The notes beneath the pieces are model-generated. The model was given only the letters and a program-made list of their open reading frames with translations. It ran no database searches and had not been told where the DNA came from. Below, one piece after another: positions 5,164 through 6,887 of a DNA stretch of 6,887 nt. Made by a program: the position numbers and the translations under genes. Source of the DNA: an uncultured Sulfurovum sp. (GTDB taxonomy: Bacteria > Campylobacterota > Campylobacteria > Campylobacterales > Sulfurovaceae). Location of the stretch: assembly GCA_947311605.1 (NCBI GenBank), contig CAMZLC010000014.1, forward strand, positions 1-6,887, in the 5' to 3' direction. The first letter of the stretch is position 1. Every line of letters starts with the position of its first letter.

Positions 5164-6711
5164 ATGGGTCACGAAAAAGAAAACAAGTCAAATCTTAGAC
5201 GTTATTTACTTGCCACGATCATTCCCATTATTTTGCTCTCAGTGACGCTCTCTTTTTCTGTTTTCGACCAAATTAAACAGTATGAGTTTACCCAAAAAGA
5301 ACTTATTGGTATAGAGGCGATTGAATATCTGTATGGTGGCTTGACTGAACTCCAGAAAATTAGAGGATATACCCAAATTGCCCTCTGGAAAGATGGTGAA
5401 AGCCGTGAAAATCTGAAGAGATTGGAAAATCAATTTCTTGACAGATTCCATCAACAGACCTGGATGCAAAAAGTGAAAGAGTTTCATTTGGCGACTGAAT
5501 CCGATTTCCTGTATGACCAGGCACAGACGCTTTTTCAAGTGGATCTCCCTTACGCACAACGTTTGGATCTCTTTACAAAGTACAGCAATCTTATTACCGG
5601 GATTCTCCAGTTGATGCAGCTCACTGCAGATCGATCCAATTTGATTCTTGACCCGGAACTGGACACTTACTACTTGATAGATATCCTCGACAAACAAATA
5701 CCTTATCTTGCAGAGTCTATCGGTCGTGTCCGTGGAACCGGGAGTGGTTTTATTTCTAAGGGTGTTGCGAGCAGGGAGGAGTATGAACTCCTGCAGAGTT
5801 ATCTTTCAGCTATCCAGACAAGAGTTGAAAATATTAGAAATGCCCAGGCAATTATAGCGAAAGTTGCATCAGACATGACAGATGAGCTGCGTTTGATTCC
5901 TGACGAACTTGATGCAGATATTCTCCGGCTTTTTGAGGAGTGTAGCCTTATAAAAGATAAAGATAGCTGCCAAAATATGCATCCGGTAATGTTTTTTCAA
6001 CTGGCAACCCATACCATCGAACTTCTCACCACACCCTATTTCGCGGGTATAGCAATGCTGACATCAAGGGTACAGGCACGGCAGGATAAATATCTGATGC
6101 AGGGCGGCATTGTTTTTGGTGGAACAACCGTTGCTATTCTGCTTATGCTTTATTTTAATCGTGCGTTTTATCTTTATGATCAGAAACATTATGCAACGGT
6201 GGCAAAACTTTCAGTTACTGACCAACTTACCGGCTTGTACAATCGTCGCCATTTTTATACCGTTTTTCCCAGAGAATTACGAAATACACTCCGTTATCGA
6301 AGATGTTTGTATCTAGGTATGCTGGATGTGGATTATTTTAAGCGTTACAATGATACTTACGGACATCCTCAAGGGGATCTGGTATTGCAGCAGATCGCTG
6401 AAGTTATGAATAACGTTTTACAAAGGGAAGGAGATTATTGTTTTCGCATCGGTGGTGAGGAATTTTGTTTCATTTCCAACGAGTCAGAGCTCAAAAAAGC
6501 AGAACGTCTGGTGAACAGGATGCGAGCCACCATTGAAGATCTGGCCATTTCTCATAAAGGGAACCAACCCTTTGGAGTGGTAACTGTTTCCATTGGATTG
6601 ATCAAGGTTCCGGCTGATCCGGATTGTGTTCTGGAAACAGTAATGTCTGGTGCCGATCGGGCGCTTTATAAAGCAAAAGAAAATGGTAGAAATCGATATG
6701 TTGTTGCTTGA
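5164..6711 (+). CDS. Membrane-bound diguanylate cyclase with periplasmic helical sensor (GGDEF protein)
   Basis: Makes cyclic di-GMP from two GTP at the inner membrane. The 515 residues run as helix TM1 (about 14-34), a mostly helical periplasmic domain (35-309), TM2 (about 313-334) and a GGDEF domain (about 350-515). Catalytic features are intact: DQLTGLYNRRHF (353-364), metal-binding DVDYFK (388-393), substrate-site Asn396 and Asp405, and GGEEF at 430-434. REGD (421-424) stands five residues before GGEEF, the canonical RxxD product-inhibition site. The sensor contains QKIRG (64-68) and SNLILDPELDTYYLID (158-173), a pattern I know from helical sensor domains of chemoreceptors and kinases; its ligand is unknown. 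Its only cysteines, C260 and C269, could form a disulfide. No EAL domain is present. The start is the only usable in-frame one; AAAGGA (5141-5146) is 17 bases away and only weak AGAG is close. It appears monocistronic, enclosed by inverted repeats B and C. Confidence 0.95.
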   Translation: MGHEKENKSNLRRYLLATIIPIILLSVTLSFSVFDQIKQYEFTQKELIGIEAIEYLYGGLTELQKIRGYTQIALWKDGESRENLKRLENQFLDRFHQQTWMQKVKEFHLATESDFLYDQAQTLFQVDLPYAQRLDLFTKYSNLITGILQLMQLTADRSNLILDPELDTYYLIDILDKQIPYLAESIGRVRGTGSGFISKGVASREEYELLQSYLSAIQTRVENIRNAQAIIAKVASDMTDELRLIPDELDADILRLFEECSLIKDKDSCQNMHPVMFFQLATHTIELLTTPYFAGIAMLTSRVQARQDKYLMQGGIVFGGTTVAILLMLYFNRAFYLYDQKHYATVAKLSVTDQLTGLYNRRHFYTVFPRELRNTLRYRRCLYLGMLDVDYFKRYNDTYGHPQGDLVLQQIAEVMNNVLQREGDYCFRIGGEEFCFISNESELKKAERLVNRMRATIEDLAISHKGNQPFGVVTVSIGLIKVPADPDCVLETVMSGADRALYKAKENGRNRYVVA

Positions 6712-6770
6712 ATTGTTTGCTTCATCCGCGATTCACGAATAAGCCCGAATAATACAAGTTTGCCAATTTT
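6712..6770. other. Short spacer after the cyclase
   Basis: 59 bases of unique sequence between the cyclase stop and copy C. I see no terminator hairpin of its own. The first strong hairpin downstream is the one inside copy C, at 6810-6861. Confidence 0.5.
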
Positions 6771-6887
6771 GATGGACTCGTAAAAACTCTTCATCTTCTT
6801 CGTTACTGCAAATTTATAATCTTTTCAACGTACCTTAGTACGCTGAAAAGATTATAAATTTCCGTGCCTCGAATATGAAGGTTTTTC
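6771..6887 (+). repeat. MITE-like palindromic repeat, copy C (cut by window end)
   Basis: Starts with the terminal repeat GATGGACTCGTAAAAA and contains a hairpin at 6810-6861: 24-bp arms with one A-C mismatch, loop CTTA. It is the inverted partner of 5017-5132, matching at all but three positions over about 117 bases. The window stops inside the element. By comparison with B, about 56 more bases ending in an inverted GATG-type terminus should follow. Confidence 0.87.

Overview
The window carries two units, all genes on the + strand. The first is a four-gene export operon (about 153-4733): an outer-membrane efflux protein of the TolC/OEP family that looks 5'-truncated, a HlyD/YbhG-type periplasmic adaptor, and two tandem ABC-2-type permeases. 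The second is a single membrane-bound diguanylate cyclase (5164-6711). An outer-membrane channel plus a periplasmic adaptor means a Gram-negative host. The moderate base composition, the sensor type of the cyclase and the dispersed hairpin repeats ending in GATGGACTCGTAAAAA remind me of Desulfobulbus-like Desulfobacterota. That placement is from memory and tentative.

Layout: 1-152 is non-coding, with stops in all three forward frames. 153-1292 is the TolC-like protein, 1337-2314 the adaptor, 2422-3582 permease 1 and 3582-4733 permease 2; the last two overlap by one base in a TGATG junction. 4734-5163 is a 430-base spacer almost filled by two adjacent copies (A and B) of a small palindromic repeat element. 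5164-6711 is the cyclase. 6712-6887 is a spacer ending in a third copy (C), cut by the window edge.

The four export proteins would form a channel across both membranes: permeases in the inner membrane, adaptor across the periplasm, TolC-like protein in the outer membrane. No protein here has a Walker A motif, so the ATPase that normally drives ABC-2 permeases is missing from the cluster. The TolC-like protein also lacks a signal peptide and the start of its first repeat, so the cassette as it stands may be damaged.

The cyclase has an intact GGEEF active site and an RxxD inhibitory site behind a large periplasmic helical sensor. It sits between repeats B and C, which are inverted copies of about 116 bp differing at only three positions. 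This makes the cyclase segment a candidate for inversion by homologous recombination. The repeats have terminal inverted repeats, a long central hairpin and ACTTTT direct repeats at their outer edges, which fits a non-autonomous MITE-like element. I did not find a clearly new defence or enzymatic system. The best leads are the ATPase-less exporter and the repeat family bracketing the cyclase.
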